Position numbers and translations under genes: made by a program
In this document: one piece after another, positions 7,900 to 16,752 of the stretch
Layout of the letters: each line of letters begins with the position of its first letter
How positions within the stretch are numbered: position 1 is the first letter of the stretch
Notes under the pieces: model-generated
What the model was told of the DNA's origin: nothing
The model's input: only the letters and a program-made list of their open reading frames with translations
Database searches by the model: none
Assembly: GCA_002425405.1 (NCBI GenBank)
Contig: DIME01000110.1
Span: forward strand, 1-26,916
Direction: 5' to 3'
Length of the DNA: 26,916 nt
Origin: Candidatus Accumulibacter vicinus
Lineage (GTDB): Bacteria > Pseudomonadota > Gammaproteobacteria > Burkholderiales > Rhodocyclaceae

Positions 7900-9725
7900 C
7901 AGTGCAACGCTGCGTAAATTTTCTCGGCCAGCTCCCGACTGATTCCAGGAACTGCTGTCAGTTGGTCTATCCCGGCATCGGAGATTCCCTGCAGACCTCC
8001 AAAACGGGAAATCAGCGCCTTGCGCCGCTTGGGTCCGATACCGCCGATCTCTTCCAGGCGTGAACTGCGCGAAGCCTTGCCACGCCGAGCGCGATGACCG
8101 GAAACCGCGAAGCGGTGCGCCTCGTCTCGGACTTCCTGAATCAGGTGCAGGGCGTGATCTTCAGGAGACAATTGTAACGGCTCACGGCCATCTGCGAAAA
8201 CCAGGGTTTCCAGGCCCGGCTTGCGCGTTTCTCCCTTGGCGACACCGAGCATCGGCAGGTGGCCCAGCCCGAGTTCAGCGAGGGCTGCGGCTGCAGCACT
8301 GACCTGGCTGCTGCCGCCATCGATCAGGATCAGCGTCGGTACGACGCCGTCACTGCGCAACAGCTTTTCGTAACGGCGGTGGACCACCTGCCGGATGGCT
8401 GCGTGGTCGTCACCGGGTTGGATACCCTCGACATTGAAGCGGCGATATTCGGACTTGCGCATGCCACTTCCCTGATAGACCACACAGGCCGCCACGGTCG
8501 AATCTCCTTGGGTGTGGCTGATGTCGAAACACTCGATGCGTGCCTCCTTGCCGTCCTCGATGTCGAGACCCAGCGTCTGACGCAGCGCTTCAAGCCGTGC
8601 GCCCTGCCGTGACAGCACGCTGCGGCGCGCGTCGATCGCCAGGCGGGCGTTCTGTTCGGCCATTTCGACCCAGACGCGCTGCAGGGTCAGTCTCGCTTTA
8701 CCTACCCTGATCGGCTGCCTCGCCGTAGCACTGAGCCAATCAGCAAGCTCCTCATCAGACAGGGCCAGATTGACGAGAATTCTCGGCGGGATCGGGTGTA
8801 GGGGATAATGCTGATAGAGAAATGCAGTCAGCGCCTCAGGCGGCGACGAGGCCACGCAATCGACGGTACTGACCGGAAATTGCGGTCGGTCGCCGAGATG
8901 CCGACCACCACGAACCATCGCCAGGTTCACGCACAGCAGGCCGGTATATTCAATGGCGACGACGATATCCACATCGCCCGCGTTGCCGCTCTCGACGTAC
9001 TGTTTTTCCTGCACCTGCCGCAAGGACTGGATCTGGTCACGGTAGACCGCAGCCTGTTCGAAAGCGAGCCTGGCTGCCGCCTGATCCATGGCGGCCGACA
9101 GACTGCCGATCACATCCTGTTGTCGTCCCTGCAGAAACATTGCCGCCCTCTGCACATCCTCGGCGTAGCGCGCTGGCTCGACGAGTCCGACGCAGGGTCC
9201 GGAGCAACGCTTGATCTGGTACAACAGGCACGGTCGTGAACGGTTGTTGAACACCGAATTCTCACAGGTACGCAGACGAAACATTTTCTGAAGCAGATGG
9301 ATGCTCTCGCGCACCGCCGGTGAAGACGGAAAAGGACCGAAATAGTCGGCATGCCGGTCGGTGGCGCCTCGGAAGAAACCCAGGCGCGGGTAATTGTCGT
9401 GCGTGAGGACGATGTAGGGATAGGACTTGTCGTCACGAAAGAGAATGTTGTAGCGTGGCGACAGGCTCTTGATGAGATTATTTTCAAGCAGCAGCGCTTC
9501 GGCCTCGGAACGCGTCACGGTAGTCTCGACGCGGGCTATCTGTGCCACCATCATGGCGATGCGCGGGCTCGGAGGATTGTCGCGGAAGTACGAAGCAAGC
9601 CGCTTGCGGAGATTTTTTGCCTTGCCGACGTAGAGCACCTGACCAGCGCCGTCGAGCATCCGATAAACGCCCGGCAATTCGGTCACGGTGGCAAGCAGGG
9701 ATTTGGCGTCGAAGGGTTCGGTCAT
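7899..9725 (-). CDS. uvrC: Excinuclease ABC subunit C
   Basis: 608 residues. The GIY-YIG nuclease domain is N-terminal (LPGVYRMLDGAGQVLYVGKAKNLRKRL, about 18-43) and makes the 3' incision. The Cys-rich ENSVFNNRSRPCLLYQIKRCSGPC-type region follows, and then the UVR domain that contacts UvrB (about 201-237). An RNase H-like 5' nuclease domain begins near ECFDISHTQGDSTVAACVVY. Tandem helix-hairpin-helix motifs close the protein (IGGIGPKRRKALISRFGG and AVPGISRELAEKIYAAL). It cuts both sides of DNA lesions with UvrA and UvrB. I prefer the ATG at 9723-9725; a GTG one codon upstream is also possible. The preceding fusion gene ends only 5 bases before this ATG, which suggests co-transcription. The first incision domain is complete and nothing is missing compared with the usual 600-residue protein. 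Confidence 0.96.
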   Translation of the reverse strand: MTEPFDAKSLLATVTELPGVYRMLDGAGQVLYVGKAKNLRKRLASYFRDNPPSPRIAMMVAQIARVETTVTRSEAEALLLENNLIKSLSPRYNILFRDDKSYPYIVLTHDNYPRLGFFRGATDRHADYFGPFPSSPAVRESIHLLQKMFRLRTCENSVFNNRSRPCLLYQIKRCSGPCVGLVEPARYAEDVQRAAMFLQGRQQDVIGSLSAAMDQAAARLAFEQAAVYRDQIQSLRQVQEKQYVESGNAGDVDIVVAIEYTGLLCVNLAMVRGGRHLGDRPQFPVSTVDCVASSPPEALTAFLYQHYPLHPIPPRILVNLALSDEELADWLSATARQPIRVGKARLTLQRVWVEMAEQNARLAIDARRSVLSRQGARLEALRQTLGLDIEDGKEARIECFDISHTQGDSTVAACVVYQGSGMRKSEYRRFNVEGIQPGDDHAAIRQVVHRRYEKLLRSDGVVPTLILIDGGSSQVSAAAAALAELGLGHLPMLGVAKGETRKPGLETLVFADGREPLQLSPEDHALHLIQEVRDEAHRFAVSGHRARRGKASRSSRLEEIGGIGPKRRKALISRFGGLQGISDAGIDQLTAVPGISRELAEKIYAALH

Positions 9726-9730
9726 CACGG

Positions 9731-11815
9731 TCAGGCAGCGATCTCTCGCAAGGCGGGCATCAGCGGGTCGATCTCCGAAATTGTCCGACGTGGCCCCTGG
9801 GGTGCCAGATCAGCGTAGAAGGCCAGCGCTTCAGCGTTCGGACGTCCGACCAAAGAGGCAAGATCGGAGAAACGTACGCCCTGCCGCACCAGCCAGGCTA
9901 CGCAGGTATGCCGCAGGGCCGCGGCGGTGACCTCCGCCGAGCGGGCAAGTCCGGCGTCGAAGGCGGCACAGGCCAGCACCGCTTCAATCTCGGCCGGGGT
10001 GATCGGCGCTCCGGCCGCATCGGTCACCAGGGGAGCCTGCTCACCATTGCCCGACGGCGAGTGGCAGGCTGCCAGCCAGGCTGGGACCGTGAGCGTACGT
10101 GGTGCGTGGCCCTTGACTCGCAGGGTATTGGCCACCGGATCGAGATCCTCCTGGCGCAGCTCGATGGTCTCCTCCGGCGTCAGCCCCATGAGCAGAACCG
10201 CAATGATGAAACGGACCTCGCCGACCGACGCCGTCAACAAGGCCTTTGCCTCGCTCTGGGTCAACTCGCGTGCAATCGATGACCCGGCAGGCAGCAGGAC
10301 ATTGCCGTGCGAACCGGCCACCGGCAGGAGTTGCTGCGATTCTGGGATCTGCTCCAGAAAGTGGGGCGTTGCCCAGGGTTGCGGAATGACGACCGTCGTG
10401 CTTGCCGGAACCTGTGTGGACGGCGGCCGGTTGAACAGCTCGACGAACCACATGGCCAACAAGCCGCAAACGAAAGCGGCGGCGACCACAAGTGCCGCAT
10501 CCCTCAGATAAGGGGGCCGAAAGGATGACTGGGGAACGCTGGCCATTTCCACCAGATTGAGTGCAGGCAAGCGGCTGCGCTCACTGGCTTCGAGTTTGAC
10601 CAGACGTTCCAGGGCTTCGCGGTTGGCCTTTTCAACCTGGGCGAGGTCGTCCTCGAGTGACTTGGCTTGGGTGAAACGTTCGGAAAACGTCTGCACACCT
10701 CGGCGCTGCTCGTTGATTTGCGCCTGCAGGTGGCTGACGGTTTCCCGCGCACTGGTCAGTTCTTCCTGCGCCGTAGCGAGAGAGGTTTGTTGACTCGCCG
10801 AACGCTGCCCCTCGATTTGCCGCTCCAGTTCGCCGAGGCGCGCCTGCAAGGCCTTTGCGCCGGGATCGATGCTCATGAATCTGGAGGTGTAGGTGCGTTC
10901 CATGTCGCGTATTTGCTCACGCAGAGCCGACGCTCGCTGCTCCATGTTGGCCAGCGTCGGATCATCCTTGGCCCGGCTGCTGCCGCTGTTGCCGGCAGCA
11001 ATGGCCTCCCGCAGAGCGCGCAGATGAGCTTCGGCTAGCGCGGCTTTCTCGCTGGCGGTGGCAAGTGCGGTGGTAAGTCCTTTCATACGCCCCACGGCCT
11101 CGTTGCCATCGCGCTCGGATGACCACACGCCATGCTGGCTGCGAAAGGCCTCCAGGCGCGCACGGCGCTCGTGCATCGCCCGCTCGAGCAGCGCGGCCTC
11201 CGTACGCGCCTGCGTCAGGGTGACGCTGGTAGCGGCTTCGTAAGCAGCTTTCAACTCTTCGCGATAGGCATCGAGCAAGGTGTTCAGCACCGCCACGAGG
11301 AGTTCCGGAGGCGCACCGGTCGCCTGCAACTCGACGATCTCGGTGCCACTCACTGGCACCACCGTGATCATCTTCTGCAATTCTGTGGCCTCGTCTGCTG
11401 ATCCGACCAGGAAACCCGCCTGGGCGAGCAACTCGCTTACCCTGGCCAGCAGGGGCCGGCTGGTGAGTACCTGCACCTGCGTCAGAAGATCGGAGGCAGG
11501 GTGGGGCGACGGCTCGGCAGTCTCCCTTGCCGACAAAGAGAGGCGTGGTTCAATGCTTCCCGGGCTGATCTGTACCCTGGCCGTGGCACGGTATTCGGCA
11601 GGTCGGAGGAAATCCCAGGCGAGTCCGGTCACCAGCACCACGACAAATGCCATCAGAAAAACCTTGAGGCGCCGCCGATTACCTCGCCGGGCCAGTGTTT
11701 CCCCCCCGCCATCAGAGGTCACTGAGCGTTCGATAGAGCCATGCAAAGAAGAATGGATGTGCATCTTGCCATCACCAAACGAGAAGATAAGAGAATCGGG
11801 CGCCGGTCGCGACAT
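9731..11815 (-). CDS. Wzz/GumC-like membrane protein fused to a degenerate tyrosine-recombinase-like domain
   Basis: 694 residues with an unusual architecture. Residues about 52-70 and 437-460 are membrane segments. Between them are a Wzz-like start (Y75-P85), a long coiled coil (about 185-410) with a GNVR-like YTSRFMSIDPGAKALQARL stretch, and the proline-rich VPQSSFRPPYL run before the second segment, all features of polysaccharide co-polymerases. The cytoplasmic part (about 516-675) aligns with the tyrosine-recombinase catalytic domain: GLTPEETIELRQEDLD, VKGHAPRTLTVP, ALRHT and a terminal FYADL. Catalytic Arg I is replaced by T546, the box II His by A632 and the His/Trp by R658; K568, R635 and Y667 remain. 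Strand transfer is therefore unlikely. The ATG at 11813-11815 is used here; M18 (11762-11764) has better ribosome-binding-site spacing. No polysaccharide genes lie nearby. It sits 67 bases after nagZ and 5 before uvrC. Family calls are by eye. Confidence 0.8.
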   Translation of the reverse strand: MSRPAPDSLIFSFGDGKMHIHSSLHGSIERSVTSDGGGETLARRGNRRRLKVFLMAFVVVLVTGLAWDFLRPAEYRATARVQISPGSIEPRLSLSARETAEPSPHPASDLLTQVQVLTSRPLLARVSELLAQAGFLVGSADEATELQKMITVVPVSGTEIVELQATGAPPELLVAVLNTLLDAYREELKAAYEAATSVTLTQARTEAALLERAMHERRARLEAFRSQHGVWSSERDGNEAVGRMKGLTTALATASEKAALAEAHLRALREAIAAGNSGSSRAKDDPTLANMEQRASALREQIRDMERTYTSRFMSIDPGAKALQARLGELERQIEGQRSASQQTSLATAQEELTSARETVSHLQAQINEQRRGVQTFSERFTQAKSLEDDLAQVEKANREALERLVKLEASERSRLPALNLVEMASVPQSSFRPPYLRDAALVVAAAFVCGLLAMWFVELFNRPPSTQVPASTTVVIPQPWATPHFLEQIPESQQLLPVAGSHGNVLLPAGSSIARELTQSEAKALLTASVGEVRFIIAVLLMGLTPEETIELRQEDLDPVANTLRVKGHAPRTLTVPAWLAACHSPSGNGEQAPLVTDAAGAPITPAEIEAVLACAAFDAGLARSAEVTAAALRHTCVAWLVRQGVRFSDLASLVGRPNAEALAFYADLAPQGPRRTISEIDPLMPALREIAA

Positions 11816-11882
11816 CTCCGGTGATTGCCAGTTCAGGCTGCCGGGCTGGCCGTGCGGAGAACGTCGATCGCCAACCGTTCGC

Positions 11883-12905
11883 TCAGGCCAGCAGGCTGCT
11901 GGCTGTAGCTACCCCGGTCCGGTATAGCCAATCCTGCTGCAGATCAGTCCAGTCGACAGCAGGAGTGGTCGGCACAAGACGCTCGACGCGCTGTGCCCGC
12001 AGTGGGTCGTCTGGCGGCTGCCAGTTCGCCAGCAATTCGCCGACCGCATCCGGCGAGTTGCATACCAGCAACAGGTCGCAGCCCGCCTCCCAGGCGGCGG
12101 TACAACGCTCGCTGATGCCGCCGGCAACGCCGGCGCCGGCCATCGACAGATCGTCGCTGAAGATGACGCCGTCGAAGCCGAGCTGATTACGCAGCATGCC
12201 TGTCCAGAAACGGGAGAAACCCGCCGGCCGTGGGTCCAGACGCCGATAGATGACATGCGCTGGCATCACCGCGTCGAGTTCGAGCCGGCGGTAGGGTTCG
12301 ATGTCTGGCGCCAGCTCTGCAAGCTCGCGTTCGTCGACCGGCAGCGCAACATGCGAATCGGCCTCGACCCAGCCATGCCCGGGAAAGTGCTTGCCACAGG
12401 CGGCCATGCCGGCGCGGTGCAGCCCTTCGATCAGCGCGCCAGCCAGCCGCACCACCGCAGCCGGATCGGCGTGCAACGAGCGATCGCCGATCACGCTGCT
12501 GCGCCCCCAGTCGAGATCGAGTACTGGCGTGAATGACAGGTCGACCCCGCGTGCGCGCAGTTCGGCGGCGAGAACATAGCCAACCCCGCGCGCAGCCAGC
12601 CAGGCTGCCTGCGGGTCGCAGTCCCATTGCTCGCCAAGACGTCGCATCGCCGGCAGCCGGGTGAAACCGTCGCGACAGCGTTGCACCCGGCCCCCTTCGT
12701 GGTCGATGGCAATCGGCAGGGCTGGCGAGCGCAAGGCATGCACTGCGGCCGTGAGTTGCTCGAGTTGCTGCGGCGAGGCGTAATTGCGTGCGAACAGAAT
12801 CAGGCCACCGACCAGAGGGTGGCACAGGCGCTCTTGTTCAAGGTCGGACAATTGCAACCCGGCAATGTCGATCATCAGCGGGCCAAGCGGGAGTCGGGTA
12901 TTCAT
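11883..12905 (-). CDS. nagZ: Beta-N-acetylhexosaminidase
   Basis: 340 residues, the usual size for a cytoplasmic GH3 hexosaminidase without a signal peptide. Diagnostic motifs are present: IDHEGGRVQR (67-76), KHFPGHG (172-178) followed by the D183-S184-H185 loop with the acid/base His, and FSDDLSM (249-255) with the nucleophilic Asp. NagZ removes GlcNAc from anhydromuropeptides during cell-wall recycling and, in some bacteria, thereby shapes the signal for AmpC induction. The ATG at 12903-12905 overlaps the acpS stop (ATGA), so translation is coupled. The next gene, the Wzz-recombinase-like fusion, follows after 67 bases. Assignment is secure. Confidence 0.96.
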   Translation of the reverse strand: MNTRLPLGPLMIDIAGLQLSDLEQERLCHPLVGGLILFARNYASPQQLEQLTAAVHALRSPALPIAIDHEGGRVQRCRDGFTRLPAMRRLGEQWDCDPQAAWLAARGVGYVLAAELRARGVDLSFTPVLDLDWGRSSVIGDRSLHADPAAVVRLAGALIEGLHRAGMAACGKHFPGHGWVEADSHVALPVDERELAELAPDIEPYRRLELDAVMPAHVIYRRLDPRPAGFSRFWTGMLRNQLGFDGVIFSDDLSMAGAGVAGGISERCTAAWEAGCDLLLVCNSPDAVGELLANWQPPDDPLRAQRVERLVPTTPAVDWTDLQQDWLYRTGVATASSLLA

Positions 12906-13279
12906 TGCTGCTCCATGATCACAAAAGCGACGGCAAAATCGTGCTCGTCACTGATGGTGAGGTGCGCGACGAGCCGGCGCCGCGCGAGGTGGGCGGCGAG
13001 TGGCGCCGCGTACTCGAACAGCGGCCGGCCCAGCGAATCGTGGGCGACGCCGATACTTGGCAAGGTGGCGGGCGCGACCAGACCGATACCGAGCGCTTTG
13101 CCAAAGGCTTCCTTGGCGGCAAAACGCTTGGCAAGAAACCTGGCTGGATCACGAACGCCGACAAACTCGAGATGTTCCCTCGGCGACAGCAATTTCGCCA
13201 GCGCACGCTGACCGTGCCGCTCGTAAAGCCTGCCCAGGCGAGCCACGGCGACGATGTCGGTACCGATACCGGCGATCAT
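12902..13279 (-). CDS. acpS: Holo-[acyl-carrier-protein] synthase
   Basis: 125 residues beginning MIAGIGTDIVAVARL, a classic AcpS start. Metal-binding D8 and E57 (within AAKEAFGKALG) are conserved. The enzyme transfers 4'-phosphopantetheine from CoA to acyl carrier protein and is essential for fatty-acid synthesis. I chose the ATG at 13277-13279. A TTG nine bases upstream would extend the frame by three residues, but it overlaps the pdxJ stop and is unnecessary. The gene begins 5 bases after pdxJ and overlaps nagZ by four bases (ATGA). The pdxJ-acpS order is conserved in many proteobacteria and links vitamin B6 and lipid cofactor genes. Confidence 0.95.
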   Translation of the reverse strand: MIAGIGTDIVAVARLGRLYERHGQRALAKLLSPREHLEFVGVRDPARFLAKRFAAKEAFGKALGIGLVAPATLPSIGVAHDSLGRPLFEYAAPLAAHLARRRLVAHLTISDEHDFAVAFVIMEQQ

Positions 13280-13284
13280 GACGG

Positions 13285-14049
13285 TCAAGGCCGGGCCAGC
13301 GACCGCGCCTGCGCCTCTCGCAGCAGGCGCTTCATTTCCCCGACCGCTGCGCGCAGGCCGATGAAGATGGCACGGCTGATGATCGCGTGCCCGATATGCA
13401 GTTCGCGGATGCCAGCGAGTTGTGCGACCGGTTGCACGTTGAAGTAGTTGAGCGCATGGCCGGCGTTGAATCGCATCCCGAGTTGTCGCGCCAGGTCTCC
13501 AGCGACGCGGATTTTTTCGAGTTCGGCGAGCACGGCGGGGCTCTCGGCGTCGCGTCCCTGCGTATAGAAGGCGTGTGCATACGGACCGGTGTGCATTTCG
13601 CAGACGCGCGCGCCGATCCGTACTGCGGCTTCCACCTGCGCCGGGTCGGCATCGATGAACACGCTGCTGACGATGCCGGCATCGCTGAGACGGGCCACCG
13701 AATCGGCGAGCCGGGTTTCTTGGGCAACGATGTCGAGCCCGCCTTCGGTGGTCACTTCATGGCGACCCTCGGGCACCAGCATGGCCATTTGTGGCCTGAT
13801 CCGGCAGGCCATCGCGACCATCTCGTCGGTCGCTGCCATTTCAAGGTTGAGCTTGATCTGCGCCAGATCGCGCAGTTTCTCGACGTCGGCATCCTGGATG
13901 TGTCGCCGGTCCTCGCGCAGGTGGATGGTGATGCCATCAGCGCCGCCGAGATGCGCTTCGACGGCCGCCCAGACCGGATCAGGCTCGTAGGTGCAGCGTG
14001 CCTGCCGGATCGTCGCCACATGGTCAATGTTGACGCCAAGTTCGATCAT
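13285..14049 (-). CDS. pdxJ: Pyridoxine 5'-phosphate synthase
   Basis: 254 residues opening with IELGVNIDHVATIRQAR, the signature N-terminus of PdxJ, with DGITIHLREDRRHIQD (about 39-54) and a C-terminal GHAIISRAIFIGL phosphate-binding loop. The TIM-barrel enzyme condenses 3-amino-2-oxopropyl phosphate with deoxyxylulose 5-phosphate to form pyridoxine 5'-phosphate, the final ring-closing step of the DXP-dependent B6 route. The ATG at 14047-14049 overlaps the recO stop by four bases (ATGA). Length agrees with the roughly 243-residue E. coli enzyme. Neighbours recO and acpS are the standard partners. Confidence 0.96.
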   Translation of the reverse strand: MIELGVNIDHVATIRQARCTYEPDPVWAAVEAHLGGADGITIHLREDRRHIQDADVEKLRDLAQIKLNLEMAATDEMVAMACRIRPQMAMLVPEGRHEVTTEGGLDIVAQETRLADSVARLSDAGIVSSVFIDADPAQVEAAVRIGARVCEMHTGPYAHAFYTQGRDAESPAVLAELEKIRVAGDLARQLGMRFNAGHALNYFNVQPVAQLAGIRELHIGHAIISRAIFIGLRAAVGEMKRLLREAQARSLARP

Positions 14050-14762
14050 AGTTCGTGTAGCTCCCTAAAAATCCTGCGGCTGGCGAGGCTCTTGCCATCG
14101 GTATAATGATTGATCAATGTGCGCATCAGTTGCTTGGCTTCGGCCAGCGAGCGCGGATCGGAGAAATCCTCGCGCGCCAGGTCAAGCAGTGTCCGGCCGC
14201 TGACCGCCCACACCGAGCTGCCGGGTGCGGGCAGTCGCACCGGACCACGCTCGATCTCGTAAGCGTAGTCCGCATTGATGTCGACCGCGACACCCGTGGC
14301 ATCGGTTTCAAGCGTCAGACCGTATCCGAGTTCCTGCAGCAACGCCCGCTCGAAGCAGCGCAGATCGGATTCCTGCGCGCCATCGGCGAAACGCCGCAAG
14401 GTCTCGGCATAGACCCAGAAAAGTCGGGCATGCGCGTCCTCGCGCGGCAGCAGGTGCATCAACAGCTCGTTCAGGTAGTAGCCACAGAATAGCGCCTTGC
14501 CCGCCAGTAGCGGTTGCCCGCCCTGCCACTCGGCCTTGATCAGCGTTTTCACCTCACCACCACCTGCCCAGCCGAGTTCGAGTGGCTGAAACGCCTGCAG
14601 GAGGCCGCGCAGGACCGAACGTGGCCGGCGCGCGCCGCGCGCCATGAGAGCGACACGACCATGGTCGCGCGAGAAGACGTCGACGATCAAGCTGGTCTCG
14701 CTGTAGGAATAGGTGTGCAGGACGAAAGCCGGCTGGGCATCGACCTTGTGTCGCTGCGTCAC
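14046..14762 (-). CDS. recO: DNA repair protein RecO
   Basis: 238 residues. The N-terminal OB fold carries PAFVLHTYSYSETSLIVDVFSRDHGRVALMARGARRP, a typical RecO start, followed by the helical C-terminal domain. RecO works with RecR to load RecA onto SSB-coated single-stranded DNA in gap repair. The start is a GTG at 14760-14762. Upstream codons reach an in-frame TAG after ten codons with no ATG, so GTG is nearly forced; a weak GGGAA precedes it. The gene lies 27 bases after era and overlaps pdxJ. Confidence 0.93.
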   Translation of the reverse strand: MTQRHKVDAQPAFVLHTYSYSETSLIVDVFSRDHGRVALMARGARRPRSVLRGLLQAFQPLELGWAGGGEVKTLIKAEWQGGQPLLAGKALFCGYYLNELLMHLLPREDAHARLFWVYAETLRRFADGAQESDLRCFERALLQELGYGLTLETDATGVAVDINADYAYEIERGPVRLPAPGSSVWAVSGRTLLDLAREDFSDPRSLAEAKQLMRTLINHYTDGKSLASRRIFRELHEL

Positions 14763-14789
14763 TTCCCGACTCGTTCGCGAGCACGCGAT

Positions 14790-15674
14790 CTAGTCGTAGC
14801 CAAGCGTCTTGAGCATTCGCTCATCGTCGGCCCAGCCTGACTTGACCTTGACAAAGACTTCGAGAAACACCTGACCATCGAACATTCGCTGCATGTCCTG
14901 GCGTGCCTCGGAGGCGATGCGTTTGAGGATTGTTCCGCCGCGGCCGATGATGATCGACTTGTGCCCCTCGCGATCGACCAGAATGGCGGCGCTGATACGC
15001 CGCAAGGCCCCATCGACGACAAACTTTTCGATCTCGACGGCAGCAGCATAGGGCAACTCGTCGCCAATCAGGCGAAAGAGCTTTTCGCGAATGTACTCGG
15101 CAGCCAGAAATCTTTCGCTGCGGTCGGTCATTTCATCCTCGCCGTACAGCCACTCGGTGTTCGGCAAATGCTTGCGCGTCTCGCTGAGCAGGACTTCCAT
15201 CTGTACGCCGCGCATCGCGCTGACGGGAACGATCGCCGTGAACTCACCTTCACCGGCGAGGCAGGCGAGGTACGGCAAGAGTTGCGCCTTGTCCTTGAAC
15301 TGGTCGATCTTGTTCACCACGATGATCACCGGACGGTCATCCGGGATGAGTTGGCGTACCGCCCGGTCGCGATCGTCAAAGCGCCCGGCCTCAACAACCA
15401 ACAGGACGACGTCGACTTCGGCCAGCGCCTGTCGAACGCCGCGATTCATCGCCCGATTCAGCGCGTTGCCATAACGGGTCTGGAAACCCGGTGTATCGAC
15501 AAAAACGTACTGTGCATCAGGTCTGGTGAGAATGCCCAGGATGCGGTGACGAGTGGTCTGTGCCCGCTGTGAGACGATGCTGACCTTCTCGCCGATCAGC
15601 TGGTTGAGCAGGGTCGACTTGCCGACGTTGGGGCGGCCGACGATGGCGATCTGCCCGCTGCGCGTGTCATTCAT
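14790..15674 (-). CDS. era: GTPase Era
   Basis: 294 residues. The GTPase motifs are G1 GRPNVGKS (13-20), G3 DTPG (60-63) and G4 NKID, and the switch region is QRAQTTRHRILGI. The C-terminal KH domain contains IIIGRGGTILKRI. Era binds the 3' end of 16S rRNA and helps mature the 30S subunit, near the inner membrane. The ATG at 15672-15674 overlaps the rnc stop (ATGA). The rnc-era-recO block is one of the best-conserved proteobacterial operons and is consistent with their joint role in rRNA processing and ribosome assembly. Confidence 0.97.
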   Translation of the reverse strand: MNDTRSGQIAIVGRPNVGKSTLLNQLIGEKVSIVSQRAQTTRHRILGILTRPDAQYVFVDTPGFQTRYGNALNRAMNRGVRQALAEVDVVLLVVEAGRFDDRDRAVRQLIPDDRPVIIVVNKIDQFKDKAQLLPYLACLAGEGEFTAIVPVSAMRGVQMEVLLSETRKHLPNTEWLYGEDEMTDRSERFLAAEYIREKLFRLIGDELPYAAAVEIEKFVVDGALRRISAAILVDREGHKSIIIGRGGTILKRIASEARQDMQRMFDGQVFLEVFVKVKSGWADDERMLKTLGYD

Positions 15675-16378
15675 GACTTTAATGATCGCTGCAGCGGGGA
15701 ATGGTCATGAGCGATTTCCAGGCTTTCCAGCGCACGTTCGGCGGCCATTTGTTCGGCCGCCCGACGACTGCCGGCGCGGCCTTCGGTGCGGATTTGCAGG
15801 GGCTCGATCACACAGACCACCCTGAACTGTTGGGCATGCGCCTCGCCTTCGGTACCTGCCAGCGAGTACTGTGGCAAGGCCAGCCGGATGCCCTGGAGAT
15901 ACTCCTGCAAGCGCGTCTTGGCATCCTTGATCCCCTGTCCGGAAGTCAGTTGATTCAGCACGCCGGCGTAGACACGGACGATCACCTGACCAGCAACGTC
16001 AAAACCGGCATCCAGCCACAGCGCGCCAAACAGCGCTTCAAGGGCATCGGCCAGAATGGAGGGTCGTTGCTGCCCGCCACTCTTCTGCTCGCCCTCGCCA
16101 AGACGTAGGCATTCCCCCAGCGAGAGATCCACAGCAAGCTGGTGCAGGCTGTCCTGGCGTACCAGATTGGCCCGCAGTCGCGAGAGATCGCCTTCGGGAA
16201 GCAAGGGGAAACGCTCGAACAGGCGGCGCGCGATGACGGCATTGAGGATCGCATCGCCAAGGAACTCGAGTCGCTCATTGTGGGGCGAAGTGAAGCTGCG
16301 ATGCGTCAGCGCCAGTTGCAGCAGATCGTGATTCCGGAAGGTATGCCCGAGTGCCTGCTCGAGGCGGGAAGCGGTCAT
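15671..16378 (-). CDS. rnc: Ribonuclease III
   Basis: 235 residues. The catalytic domain contains the signature NERLEFLGDAILN (34-46) with the metal-binding acidic residues, and a second acidic cluster in ILADALEALFGALWLD. A C-terminal double-stranded RNA-binding domain follows (about 160-225, with DAKTRLQEYLQ and GSRRAAEQMAAERAL). It cleaves double-stranded RNA, notably the 30S rRNA precursor. The ATG at 16376-16378 lies 2 bases after the DUF4845 gene stop, and the stop overlaps era. Both domains are complete. Confidence 0.97.
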   Translation of the reverse strand: MTASRLEQALGHTFRNHDLLQLALTHRSFTSPHNERLEFLGDAILNAVIARRLFERFPLLPEGDLSRLRANLVRQDSLHQLAVDLSLGECLRLGEGEQKSGGQQRPSILADALEALFGALWLDAGFDVAGQVIVRVYAGVLNQLTSGQGIKDAKTRLQEYLQGIRLALPQYSLAGTEGEAHAQQFRVVCVIEPLQIRTEGRAGSRRAAEQMAAERALESLEIAHDHSPLQRSLKS

Positions 16379-16380
16379 TG

Positions 16381-16740
16381 CTAGAAACCGCGCCCTGATG
16401 ACGAACCACGAAAGTCGATTAACAGGCTGACATTGGCGACGAGCGGAATCCGCCTCTCGTAAGCGAAAGCAATGACCAGCCGGTTCTCTTCCTTGAAGAT
16501 GTCGAGATCAGCCGGGCTGAGGGTCTTGATGTGCTCTATTTCCAGATATTTGCCGAAAGCCTGCCGGATTTCGGGAACCGTCTTGCCGCTGGATTCTTCA
16601 GCCACTGCCTTGACCGCATGCCGGATCTTGTAATATTCCATGACATCGGGAAGAGCCCGGATCACGAGCATGGCCACCAAACTGATCAACACGCCCCAGA
16701 CCACCAGACCCGAAAGGGCCACACCACGCTGACGATTCAT
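16381..16740 (-). CDS. DUF4845 family membrane protein
   Basis: 119 residues. A single N-terminal membrane segment (about 8-27) follows RQRGVALSGLVVWGVL, which looks like a type IV pilin-like N-terminus. The rest is a small mixed domain ending in a Ser/Gly-rich tail. It matches the DUF4845 proteins that commonly lie between lepB and rnc in betaproteobacteria; their function is unknown. I chose the ATG at 16738-16740 because AAGGAG sits 8 bases upstream; a GTG two codons earlier would be too close to that site. It starts 12 bases after lepB and ends 2 bases before rnc. Confidence 0.85.
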   Translation of the reverse strand: MNRQRGVALSGLVVWGVLISLVAMLVIRALPDVMEYYKIRHAVKAVAEESSGKTVPEIRQAFGKYLEIEHIKTLSPADLDIFKEENRLVIAFAYERRIPLVANVSLLIDFRGSSSGRGF

Positions 16741-16752
16741 AGCCACCGCTCC

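Noticed and set aside
9731..10300. Active site-specific recombinase or integrase of a mobile element
   Set aside because: Key catalytic residues are replaced, the domain is continuous with a membrane protein, and there are no attachment-site repeats or phage genes around it. The nearby tRNA genes show no partial duplicate.
13280..13288. TTG start extending AcpS by three residues
   Set aside because: The ATG at 13277-13279 gives the canonical AcpS N-terminus, and the TTG overlaps the pdxJ stop codon.
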